From contig JAJXXN010000238.1 of the NCBI GenBank assembly GCA_021781075.1, positions 1 through 11,247 of the forward strand: DNA of 11,247 nucleotides, given 5' to 3'. Under the pieces are notes generated by a model that had not been told where the DNA came from, did not search any database, and was given only the letters and a program-made list of their open reading frames with translations. The first letter of the stretch is position 1; every line of letters starts with the position of its first letter. Source of the DNA: Acidobacteriota bacterium (lineage in GTDB: Bacteria; Acidobacteriota; Terriglobia; Terriglobales; Acidobacteriaceae). Both the position numbers and the translations under genes were made by a program. Of this stretch, positions 1-5,527 are shown one piece after another.

Positions 1-249
1 TTCTTCGTTGACCTCGTTGAAGCGGCGGCCCATGAAGCGCTTGATGGAGAAGATGGTGTTTTCAGGGTTGGTGATGGCCTGGCGCTTGGCGACCTGGCCG
101 ACAAGGCGCTCACCGGATTTGGAGAAACCGACGATGGAGGGGGTGGTGCGGGCGCCCTCTTCGTTGGCGATGACTTTGGGTTCACCGCCCTCGAGGACGG
201 CGACGCATGAGTTTGTGGTTCCGAGGTCGATTCCGATGATTTTTGCCAT
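1..249 (-). CDS. dnaK: Chaperone DnaK (Hsp70), N-terminal 83 residues, cut by window edge
   Basis: Hsp70 chaperone, an ATP-driven cytoplasmic protein-folding machine that works with DnaJ and GrpE. The minus strand reads MAKIIGIDLGTTNSCVAV at its start. This is the near-invariant DnaK N-terminus, with the phosphate-1 loop DLGTTNS at residues 8-14. It continues through ARTTPSIVGF (about 33-42), GQVAKRQA (51-58) and the FSIKRFMGR segment (67-75), all hallmarks of bacterial DnaK. The ATG at 247-249 is preceded by AAGGAA (256-261 on the plus strand) with a 6-base gap, which fixes the start. The remaining roughly 550 residues lie beyond base 1, so the rest of the nucleotide-binding domain, the substrate-binding domain and any dnaJ or grpE neighbour cannot be seen. 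It is transcribed away from the exporter at 425. Identity is essentially certain. Confidence 0.98.
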   Translation of the reverse strand, partial: MAKIIGIDLGTTNSCVAVLEGGEPKVIANEEGARTTPSIVGFSKSGERLVGQVAKRQAITNPENTIFSIKRFMGRRFNEVNEE

Positions 250-292
250 GGCTGGTTCCTTGTTGAAACGAAAGAGATTTGCAGACATTTTC

Positions 293-321
293 AGTGTCGC
301 ATATGAGTGTGTTACTGTCAA
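293..321 (-). promoter_or_regulatory. Possible dnaK promoter with perfect TTGACA
   Basis: On the minus strand a perfect TTGACA hexamer lies at 316-321, inside an A+T-rich stretch (about 320-352), about 70 bases before the dnaK start. With 17-base spacing the matching -10 would be GACACT (293-298), which fits only 3 of 6 positions. The element may therefore be read by an alternative (heat-shock) sigma factor, or the true -10 may lie elsewhere. I see no CIRCE inverted repeat (TTAGCACTC-N9-GAGTGCTAA), so HrcA control is not supported here. The same 175-base spacer must also hold the promoter of the divergent exporter, for which no convincing hexamer pair was found. Confidence 0.35.
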
Positions 322-424
322 GTTTATTTGATTATGTGTATATAAATAAAATGCTTGCTCTTGAGGGCCGAATGAACGCATCAAAGGATTGTTGTACCCT
401 TACAAGCAGAGGATTTTTAACAGG

Positions 425-2005
425 ATGACGACGGCGGCGGCGCGGGCGAAGTACCCATTGACGGAGGGCGTGAACCCGTGGCTGATAGCCGTGGCGGTTA
501 TGTCTGCCACGTTCATGGAGGTGCTGGACACCTCGATTGCGAGCGTGGCGCTGCGGAATATAGCGGGGAGTTTGTCGGCGTCGATCAGCGAGGCGACGTG
601 GGTTTTGACGAGCTACCTGGTGGCGAACGCGGTGATCCTGCCGGCGTCGAATTGGTTTGCGCTGCGCTTTGGGCGGAAGAAGTTTTTAATCACCTGCGTG
701 ATTTTATTCACGGTTTCAAGTTTTTTGTGCGGTGCGGCGCCGACATTGGGATTTCTGCTGCTGGCGCGCGTGGTGCAGGGCGCGGGTGGGGGCGCGTTGC
801 AGCCGTTGAGCCAGTCGATTTTGATGGAGAGTTTTCCCCCGGCGAAGCGTGCGGCGGCGATGGCGGCGTTCGCGTTTGGGATCGTGGTGGCGCCGGTGAT
901 TGGGCCCACGCTGGGCGGCTGGCTGACGGACACCTACAGTTGGCGGTACGCGTTTTACATCAACATTCCAATCGGCATCCTTTCGGTGATTTTAATCAGC
1001 CGGTTTGTGCATGACCCGAGCTATGTGCGCAATGCGAAGGTTGGCAAGTTCGACAACATTGGATTCGGGTTGCTGGCGGTGTGGACGGGCACGCTGCAGA
1101 TTGTGCTGGACAAGGGCCAGGAGGATGATTGGTTCAGCGCCACTTGGATCCGCTGGGCGGTGGCAGCGCTGGTGGTGTCTTTGGTGCTGTGGGTTTACCG
1201 CTCTTGGACAAAGACCGACTCTCTGGTGAATTTGCGGATATTGAGGGACTGGAATTTCCGCACGGGCTGCATGTTGATGTGGCTTTTGGGCCTGACGATC
1301 TACGCCACGATCACGCTACTGCCGCTTTATTACCAGGAGGTGATGGGTTACACGGCGTATACGGCGGGCTGGGTGGTGGGTCCGCGCGGGATTGGCGCGA
1401 TTTTGGGGATGCCGATCATCGCCATCATCGGCAACCGGATTGACTCCCGCAAGCTGCTGACGTTTGGATTTTTGGTCTTCTTTTTCTGCGCGCTTTACTT
1501 TGGGCAAAGCAACCTGCAGATTGGGCCGACATCGATGCTGCTGCCGATCATCGTGAGCGGCTTTGCGATGAGCTTTGTATTTGTGCCGATGACGACGATC
1601 AGCTATACCACGCTGAAGAACACGGAGATGGGGAACGCGACGGGCATCTTCAATTTGATGCGCAATATCGGCGGGTCGGTGGGCATCAGCATGGTGCAGA
1701 CCATGCTGGAGCGTCGGCAGTCGTTTTACCAGTCGACCCTGGGGATGCATTTGAACCCATCGAACCCGAAGGTGCAGGAGATGCTGCACGGGATGGGCAA
1801 CTACCTGGGCAGCCAGATGGGCTTTGCCAATGGCGGGCAGGGCGCGCTGGGGGCGATGTATTTGATGCTGCAGCAGCAGTCGCTGTTGAGCTCGTTTGTG
1901 GTGGTGTTCCGGTGGGTGGCGCTGCTCTCGCTGATTTGCGCGGGGATGGTCTGGATCTTCAAGAAGAACGATTTGAGCAAGGCCCCGCCGCCGGGCGTGC
2001 ATTAG
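425..2005 (+). CDS. DHA2-family (EmrB/QacA-type) MFS multidrug exporter
   Basis: Predicted inner-membrane proton-driven drug exporter of the major facilitator superfamily, 14-segment DHA2 branch; 526 residues, normal length. Visible motifs are LDTSIASVAL in segment 1 (34-43, the motif-D1 position), GRKKF in the first cytoplasmic loop (83-87, motif A), the motif-C antiporter signature GIVVAPVIGPTLGG (152-165), and WRYAFYINIPIG (173-184), typical of EmrB-like proteins. The cytoplasmic tail (about 512-526) ends in PPPGVH. I chose ATG 425 because AGAGGA (408-413) sits 11 bases upstream. The frame stays open to a TTG at 389, but AAAGGA abuts that codon too closely. EmrB-type pumps usually work with an HlyD/EmrA adaptor and an outer-membrane channel, and neither is in this window. 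The substrate cannot be predicted. The gene stands alone, divergent from dnaK. Confidence 0.93.
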   Translation: MTTAAARAKYPLTEGVNPWLIAVAVMSATFMEVLDTSIASVALRNIAGSLSASISEATWVLTSYLVANAVILPASNWFALRFGRKKFLITCVILFTVSSFLCGAAPTLGFLLLARVVQGAGGGALQPLSQSILMESFPPAKRAAAMAAFAFGIVVAPVIGPTLGGWLTDTYSWRYAFYINIPIGILSVILISRFVHDPSYVRNAKVGKFDNIGFGLLAVWTGTLQIVLDKGQEDDWFSATWIRWAVAALVVSLVLWVYRSWTKTDSLVNLRILRDWNFRTGCMLMWLLGLTIYATITLLPLYYQEVMGYTAYTAGWVVGPRGIGAILGMPIIAIIGNRIDSRKLLTFGFLVFFFCALYFGQSNLQIGPTSMLLPIIVSGFAMSFVFVPMTTISYTTLKNTEMGNATGIFNLMRNIGGSVGISMVQTMLERRQSFYQSTLGMHLNPSNPKVQEMLHGMGNYLGSQMGFANGGQGALGAMYLMLQQQSLLSSFVVVFRWVALLSLICAGMVWIFKKNDLSKAPPPGVH

Positions 2006-2015
2006 TGCTGACCAT

Positions 2016-2053
2016 AATTCAAACAGCCTCTCGATTGAGAGGCTGTTTGAGTT
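2016..2053. terminator. Perfect hairpin between convergent genes, likely bidirectional terminator
   Basis: CAAACAGCCTCTC (2020-2032) pairs perfectly with GAGAGGCTGTTTG (2037-2049) around a GATT tetraloop. Pairing extends outward through A-T pairs and one G-U to about 17 base pairs (2016-2053). It lies 11 bases after the exporter stop codon and 27 bases beyond the stop of the convergent secreted-protein gene, so it can serve both. The flanking T-run on either strand is short, so it is not a textbook intrinsic terminator, but position and stem strength make termination the best reading. Confidence 0.65.
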
Positions 2054-2079
2054 TAATGAAGCTACACAAAACACTATTT

Positions 2080-3426
2080 TCATTTGGGTTGCTTAAAGGC
2101 ATCATTAGTCTGCAAGTGCTTGAGCTCTTCCTTCACTGCCGCGGGTGTGTCCGATGATTGCAGCATGGCATCGATGTAATCGGCGGCGAGCGTGTTGTTC
2201 CTTTGGAATGAACCAATGGACCACCCGGCAACACGATAGCCTAATGCGCGTGCAACATCCGGGGTTAATGTGAATTTGTGATTTGGATCCTTGCGGGCAT
2301 TCTCAAAAGCCTCGTAGTCAGCGCGCCAGGCTAGGGCTGAAACAATTGTTTTGATCGGCTTGATTTCACCTGTGGTTCCGAAAATCGCCCACATCTCATC
2401 AAAACGTGTATACAGCATGGAGTCTGGTGTCATGTCGTATGGATTGTCGAATGGCGGGAGTGCCGCAAAATGAGCCCGGTCGTCGGCTGAGAGTGCGTCC
2501 AGATTCTTTTCGATGTCATAGCCCGCATATTTTAATACTGCGAGGCCGGTGTAGTAGATTGCCTTGTCTTTGGTGGCAATGTGCGCTTTAAAATCCTGCG
2601 CAGCCAGCGGGTCGACTTTTAAAGCTGCAATCAGAAAAGCTAGAAAATCTCTATCGCTGCCGGCGGCTGGTTGCGGTTTTGAAGTATCCTTAGCCGCCTG
2701 CGAATACTCGCGAACGAATGCCTCAAGTGCGGGCGCAAGGCGGGCCGGGTTTGGTTGGCGATAATAGTTCATTGAGAATTCGCCAAGCTCGTTCAAATCT
2801 TTGATGGAATTTTTCGCGCCTGTATCATAGCTCTCTATTTTGACAGTTGCTGTTGGCAACTTGATATGCCCTTTGCTCGAGTCGGCTTCGGCTTCAATGG
2901 TTGCAACGCCGTCCTTGGCATCGGCCGGTGTGCACCAGTGGTCTGCCGATACGGCAAGTGAATACATTGTCAACATTGGGTTTTCAATATTTGCGGAATC
3001 GAGAACCTGCGTGACAAAATCCCCACCTTCAGGCTTAATCTGCTTCCACTCTGCGATGGGCGCCGAGGGAAAAGCTTGCGTTGACCCGGCATATGTGACC
3101 TTGAAGGCGATGTGCGCGGATTGGATAAATTCATCGCGGCCATCGCCGGTTGCGCCAATGCCAACGCGAATGCACTGGCCGGGATTGAGCTGTGTGATGT
3201 TGGGTGGAATATTGACCAGGCGCAATGAGTTGGGCCATTGAACCGTAACCACCGGTTCGCCGACGATCACAATTGCATTCTCAATCTTTGCCGGTTCGTG
3301 CTTGACGTTTTTCTCTTCCCACTTTTGCGCTTTTTGCTGCCCCTGTGTCAAATTGGTAGTTAGCAGAATAATTCCGAGAAAACTGATAATGACAGAAAAG
3401 ATTTTAAAAGCTGCATGATTTTTCAT
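2080..3426 (-). CDS. Hypothetical secreted protein with signal peptide
   Basis: Not recognised. The 448-residue protein starts with MKNHAAFKIF followed by a hydrophobic core (about 10-24) and a likely signal-peptidase site around LTQG-QQ (27-31), so it is probably exported. The mature part opens with a charged linker (31-50). A beta-rich stretch (about 50-200) includes VGEPVVTVQWP and carries the only two cysteines, C85 and C165, which could form a disulfide. From about 205 to the end it is alpha-helical and rich in aromatic and acidic residues (YYRQPNPARL, PPFDNPYDMTPD, WRADYEAFENA, YRVAGWSIGSFQRN). No catalytic motif, lipobox, anchor or repeat is evident. The ATG at 3424-3426 places the signal peptide at the N-terminus; a further in-frame start at 3462 would put 12 extra residues before it. 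The ribosome site is weak. Base composition is clearly richer in A+T than the flanking genes. Confidence 0.75.
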   Translation of the reverse strand: MKNHAAFKIFSVIISFLGIILLTTNLTQGQQKAQKWEEKNVKHEPAKIENAIVIVGEPVVTVQWPNSLRLVNIPPNITQLNPGQCIRVGIGATGDGRDEFIQSAHIAFKVTYAGSTQAFPSAPIAEWKQIKPEGGDFVTQVLDSANIENPMLTMYSLAVSADHWCTPADAKDGVATIEAEADSSKGHIKLPTATVKIESYDTGAKNSIKDLNELGEFSMNYYRQPNPARLAPALEAFVREYSQAAKDTSKPQPAAGSDRDFLAFLIAALKVDPLAAQDFKAHIATKDKAIYYTGLAVLKYAGYDIEKNLDALSADDRAHFAALPPFDNPYDMTPDSMLYTRFDEMWAIFGTTGEIKPIKTIVSALAWRADYEAFENARKDPNHKFTLTPDVARALGYRVAGWSIGSFQRNNTLAADYIDAMLQSSDTPAAVKEELKHLQTNDAFKQPK

Positions 3427-3587
3427 GGCACCAATTAGACAAGATGCGACTCGGGTATGCAATGAGTCATTTTACTTTTTTATTCCAAAATTATTGGGCA
3501 GCGATGGGTTTGCGGGTACGGATCTGATTGAGTTTATTTTCATCCCCCGCGAATCCATTGCAAGACGGTGTCGTCTGAAACGCACAC

Positions 3588-3630
3588 AAAAAAAATGCGC
3601 GCCGGGAATTCACCAAGCGCGCATCTTTTT
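3588..3630 (-). terminator. Intrinsic terminator of the Bax inhibitor-1-like gene
   Basis: ATGCGCGC (3595-3602) pairs with GCGCGCAT (3617-3624) across a 14-base loop. On the minus strand the stem is followed by a run of eight Ts (complement of the A-run 3588-3595). On the plus strand it is followed by CTTTTT. It lies 28 bases beyond the stop codon at 3652, so it would end transcription of the membrane-protein gene before the secreted-protein gene begins. The T-runs on both sides make it potentially bidirectional. Confidence 0.8.
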
Positions 3631-3651
3631 GAATCGTTGCCCGAAGCCGCT

Positions 3652-4395
3652 CTACCGCCGGTCGTTCAACTTGGCCAAGAGCCTGATCATCTCAAGGTAG
3701 AGCCAGACGAGGGTGACCATGATGGAGAAAGCGCCATACCACTCCATGAATTTGGGGGCGCCGGCGAGGGAGGCGCGCTCGATGAAGTCGAAGTCGATGA
3801 CCAGGTTGAGGGCGGCGATGACGACAACGAAGAGGCTTATGCCGATGGAGAGTGGTGAGCTGAAGGCGATGTTGAAGAGGTGGACGTGGAAGAAGCCGAG
3901 GATCATGGAGGCGAAGTAAAAGAGCGCGATGCCGCCGGTTGCGGCGAAGACGCCCATGCGAAACTTGTCCGTGACCTTGATGATGCGCGAGCTATAGAGC
4001 ATGAGCATGGCGAGCAGTACGCCGATGGTGAGGGCGACGGCCTGGATGGCAATGCCGGGGTAGCGCACCTCAAAGAAAGCGGAGATGCCGCCGAGTGCAA
4101 GGCCCTCCGCAAGGGCATAGAGCGGCGCGGTGAAGGGGCTGGCCTTGGGCGCGAAGACGGTGACCAGGGAAAGGATGAATCCGCCGATGAAGCCAAGCAT
4201 CATCAACCCGTTTACGGCGCCGATGCTGCGCTCGGCGAGGAAGAGGTGCCAGGTGTAGACGGCCGTGGCGGAAGTGAGCAGGAGCAGGAGTCCTGTCTTG
4301 TTGACGACGCCGTTCATGGTCATGCGGTCGGCGGCGTCAATGTAGCCGGGTGCAACGTTGCGGAAAGCGTTCTGATTGAGTGCGGGATTGGGCAT
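3652..4395 (-). CDS. Bax inhibitor-1/YccA-family integral membrane protein
   Basis: Integral membrane protein of the Bax inhibitor-1 superfamily, closest in character to the bacterial COG4760/PF12811 subgroup; 247 residues, usual length. After a soluble N-terminus (1-33) there are about seven hydrophobic segments: roughly 34-54, 61-82, 92-108, 115-135, 148-168, 182-200 and 218-240. Conserved-looking elements are APLYALAEGLALGGIS (90-105), NLVIDFDFIE (197-206) and EWYGAFSIMVTLVWLYLEMIRLL (starting at 218). The acidic residues D201 and D203 lie where BI-1 proteins such as Bacillus YetJ carry a pH- and calcium-sensing aspartate pair, but that equivalence is by eye. In bacteria the role is uncertain; calcium leak and membrane-stress functions have been proposed for relatives. 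GAGAGG lies 11 bases before the ATG. It follows the carbonic anhydrase gene after 111 bases and may or may not share its transcript. Confidence 0.9.
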   Translation of the reverse strand: MPNPALNQNAFRNVAPGYIDAADRMTMNGVVNKTGLLLLLTSATAVYTWHLFLAERSIGAVNGLMMLGFIGGFILSLVTVFAPKASPFTAPLYALAEGLALGGISAFFEVRYPGIAIQAVALTIGVLLAMLMLYSSRIIKVTDKFRMGVFAATGGIALFYFASMILGFFHVHLFNIAFSSPLSIGISLFVVVIAALNLVIDFDFIERASLAGAPKFMEWYGAFSIMVTLVWLYLEMIRLLAKLNDRR

Positions 4396-4506
4396 GTGTA
4401 TCCAGACCTCTCAATTACCAGTCTAATGGATGGACGGATGCAAGCAGGGCCCAAGTTTCATGGGTCAGGGCTCAGGATCGAGCTGCTTGAATTGAATAGC
4501 AATGCG

Positions 4507-5127
4507 TCACAAGCTTAACGGCAGAAACCGTTTCTGCTCATCGTCATATCGCTCGACGCGGCCGGAGAGGATGTCATAGTACCAGCCGTGGACCTGAATG
4601 CGATTTTGATGGAGCGCGTTGATGACGGCCGGTTGGGTGCGCAGATTGACAAGTTGGGCGACGACGTTGCCGCGGATGAGGGAGGCAAGCTCTGCCTGCG
4701 GGCCGTCGGCGGGATTGACGGGCTGCTTGAAGTGGAAGGCGTCATCGACGTGGGAGAGCCAGAGCTTGGCCTTGGGGAGTTTTTCGAGGGCGACGTGGTC
4801 GAGCGCGGCCTTGAGTGCGCCGCAGTCGGAGTGGCCGCAGAGGATAACGTGCCTCACATCGAGGACTTCAATGGCGTACTCGATGGTGGCTGAGACGCCG
4901 CCGTAGGTTTCCGGCCCCTCGGGCGGAACAATGTTGCCGGCATTGCGAATGATGAAGAGGTCACCGGGCTCGGTGGAGAGGATGAGGTCGGGGACGACTC
5001 GCGAGTCGGAGCAGGTGATGAAGAGCCACCGCGGGGACTGGCGGTCGGAAAGTAGCTTGAAGTGGTCACGGCGCTCGGGGAAGAGGTCGTGGGCGAAGTG
5101 CTGATACCCCTCAATGAGACGGCGCAT
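4507..5127 (-). CDS. Beta-class carbonic anhydrase
   Basis: Zinc enzyme interconverting CO2 and bicarbonate in the cytoplasm. The 206-residue protein has every key element of the beta class: ITCSDSRVVP (37-46) with zinc ligand C39 and the D41-R43 dyad, FIIRNAGNIVPP (58-69), YGGVSATIEYA (75-85), and ILCGHSDCGAL (95-105) with zinc ligands H99 and C102. The C-terminal QVHGWYYDILSGRVE (178-192) is also typical. Length is normal. I chose ATG 5127 because homology begins immediately (MRRLIEGYQHFAHDLFPERR) and AGGGCAGG lies just upstream. The frame remains open far upstream, but that sequence is the regulator gene read in another phase. The start lies inside the 3' end of the upstream winged-helix gene (17-base overlap), so translation is probably coupled and both proteins come from one transcript. 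The Can/CynT label is not resolvable from sequence alone. Confidence 0.96.
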   Translation of the reverse strand: MRRLIEGYQHFAHDLFPERRDHFKLLSDRQSPRWLFITCSDSRVVPDLILSTEPGDLFIIRNAGNIVPPEGPETYGGVSATIEYAIEVLDVRHVILCGHSDCGALKAALDHVALEKLPKAKLWLSHVDDAFHFKQPVNPADGPQAELASLIRGNVVAQLVNLRTQPAVINALHQNRIQVHGWYYDILSGRVERYDDEQKRFLPLSL

Positions 5128-5440
5128 GGCTGACCTGCCCTGTTGAACCCTTGCGGACAAAGTGGATGAGTCCATCGACGAGGCAATGTGCCTCGACAGG
5201 ATGGCGTAGCGGGAGCTTTCGGTTGATCTGGTATCGGTTGCGCCGGCCTTCGCGCTCGACGGAGAGATAACCGGCGACGACGAGGTCGTCAATGATGCGC
5301 TGGACGGCGCGCTCTGTGATGCCGACGGTGGTGGCGAGGTCGCGCATGCGGCTCTCGGGGGCTGCTGCGATGGAGAGCAGGACGTGAGCGTGGTTGGTGA
5401 GGAAGGTCCAGGCGGCGGGTTGGGGAGAGGTCTTAGCCAT
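5111..5440 (-). CDS. Winged helix-turn-helix transcriptional regulator
   Basis: Small cytoplasmic DNA-binding protein of 109 residues. An N-terminal helix (about 11-28, WTFLTNHAHVLLSIAA) leads into a helix-turn-helix: RMRDLATTVGITERAVQRII (31-50) continuing to LVVAGYLS. A basic beta-wing follows, VEREGRRNRYQIN (61-73), as in MarR/ArsR-type winged helices. The C-terminal 35 residues contain a single cysteine (C86) and no recognisable ligand or metal motif. Start ATG 5440 has no clear Shine-Dalgarno, and the predicted promoter leaves a leader of only about 17 bases, so initiation may be nearly leaderless. Its gene runs into the carbonic anhydrase gene with a 17-base overlap and is divergent from icd. 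It probably regulates itself with the anhydrase, and perhaps icd, through palindromes in the 87-base spacer; that is inference from position. Confidence 0.85.
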   Translation of the reverse strand: MAKTSPQPAAWTFLTNHAHVLLSIAAAPESRMRDLATTVGITERAVQRIIDDLVVAGYLSVEREGRRNRYQINRKLPLRHPVEAHCLVDGLIHFVRKGSTGQVSHAPSH

Positions 5441-5444
5441 AAAA

Positions 5445-5478
5445 ATACGACTTGCAATACACGTCTAATATGTCGTAT
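5445..5478. promoter_or_regulatory. Candidate operator, ATACGAC / GTCGTAT inverted repeat
   Basis: ATACGAC (5445-5451) and GTCGTAT (5472-5478) are perfect 7-base inverted arms separated by 20 bases. Within them AATA-containing units begin at 5444, 5456 and 5467, about one helical turn apart. The arms bracket the -35 hexamer and enter the -10 hexamer predicted for icd, and cover the -10 of the divergent regulator gene. A dimeric winged-helix protein bound here would block both promoters. The pattern is seen directly; the binding protein is inferred to be the neighbouring regulator. Confidence 0.5.
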
Positions 5479-5481
5479 ATT
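5452..5481 (+). promoter_or_regulatory. Predicted icd promoter
   Basis: TTGCAA (5452-5457, 4 of 6 matches to the -35 consensus) and TATATT (5476-5481, 5 of 6 to the -10) are separated by 18 bases. They point toward icd, with the expected start of transcription near 5488 and a leader of about 40 bases. The hexamers overlap the inverted repeat at 5445-5478. Confidence 0.55.
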
Positions 5482-5493
5482 GGAAATCATCAA
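5465..5493 (-). promoter_or_regulatory. Predicted promoter of the regulator-carbonic anhydrase operon
   Basis: Reading the minus strand, TTGATG (5488-5493, 4 of 6) and TATTAG (5465-5470, 4 of 6) are separated by exactly 17 bases. The -10 ends 24 bases before the regulator ATG, giving a leader of roughly 17 bases. It is face to face with, and overlaps, the icd promoter, so the two may compete for RNA polymerase. Confidence 0.4.
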
Positions 5494-5505
5494 TTGTGAT
5501 TCCAA
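5480..5505. promoter_or_regulatory. Second inverted repeat, TTGGAAATCA / TGATTCCAA
   Basis: TTGGAAATCA (5480-5489) and TGATTCCAA (5497-5505) are complementary apart from one bulged A, with a 7-base centre. It could be a second operator near the icd transcription start, or a small hairpin in the icd leader just upstream of its ribosome-binding site. Confidence 0.4.
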
Positions 5506-5515
5506 TTCTAACACC

Positions 5516-5520
5516 GGAGG
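5516..5520 (+). promoter_or_regulatory. Strong ribosome-binding site deciding the icd start
   Basis: GGAGG ends 7 bases before the ATG at 5528. The frame is open back to 5384, but only the 5528 codon has a Shine-Dalgarno, and the region before it is the divergent promoter. Confidence 0.85.
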
Positions 5521-5527
5521 AGAGAGG

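Noticed and set aside
250..424. CIRCE-type HrcA operator for dnaK
   Set aside because: I looked for TTAGCACTC-N9-GAGTGCTAA on both strands and did not see it.
1316..2083. Minus-strand open frame of 255 codons opposite the exporter
   Set aside because: Rich in His, Arg and Gln with no family resemblance; an antisense shadow of the exporter.
3880..4518. Long plus-strand open frame of 212 codons opposite the Bax inhibitor-1-like gene
   Set aside because: It is antisense to a convincing membrane protein, its translation is a compositionally odd Asp/Glu/Gly-rich string, and it has no motif; it results from the codon bias of the real gene.
5384..5527. Earlier start for icd at 5384
   Set aside because: Those codons overlap the regulator gene and the promoter region; a strong GGAGG places the start at 5528.
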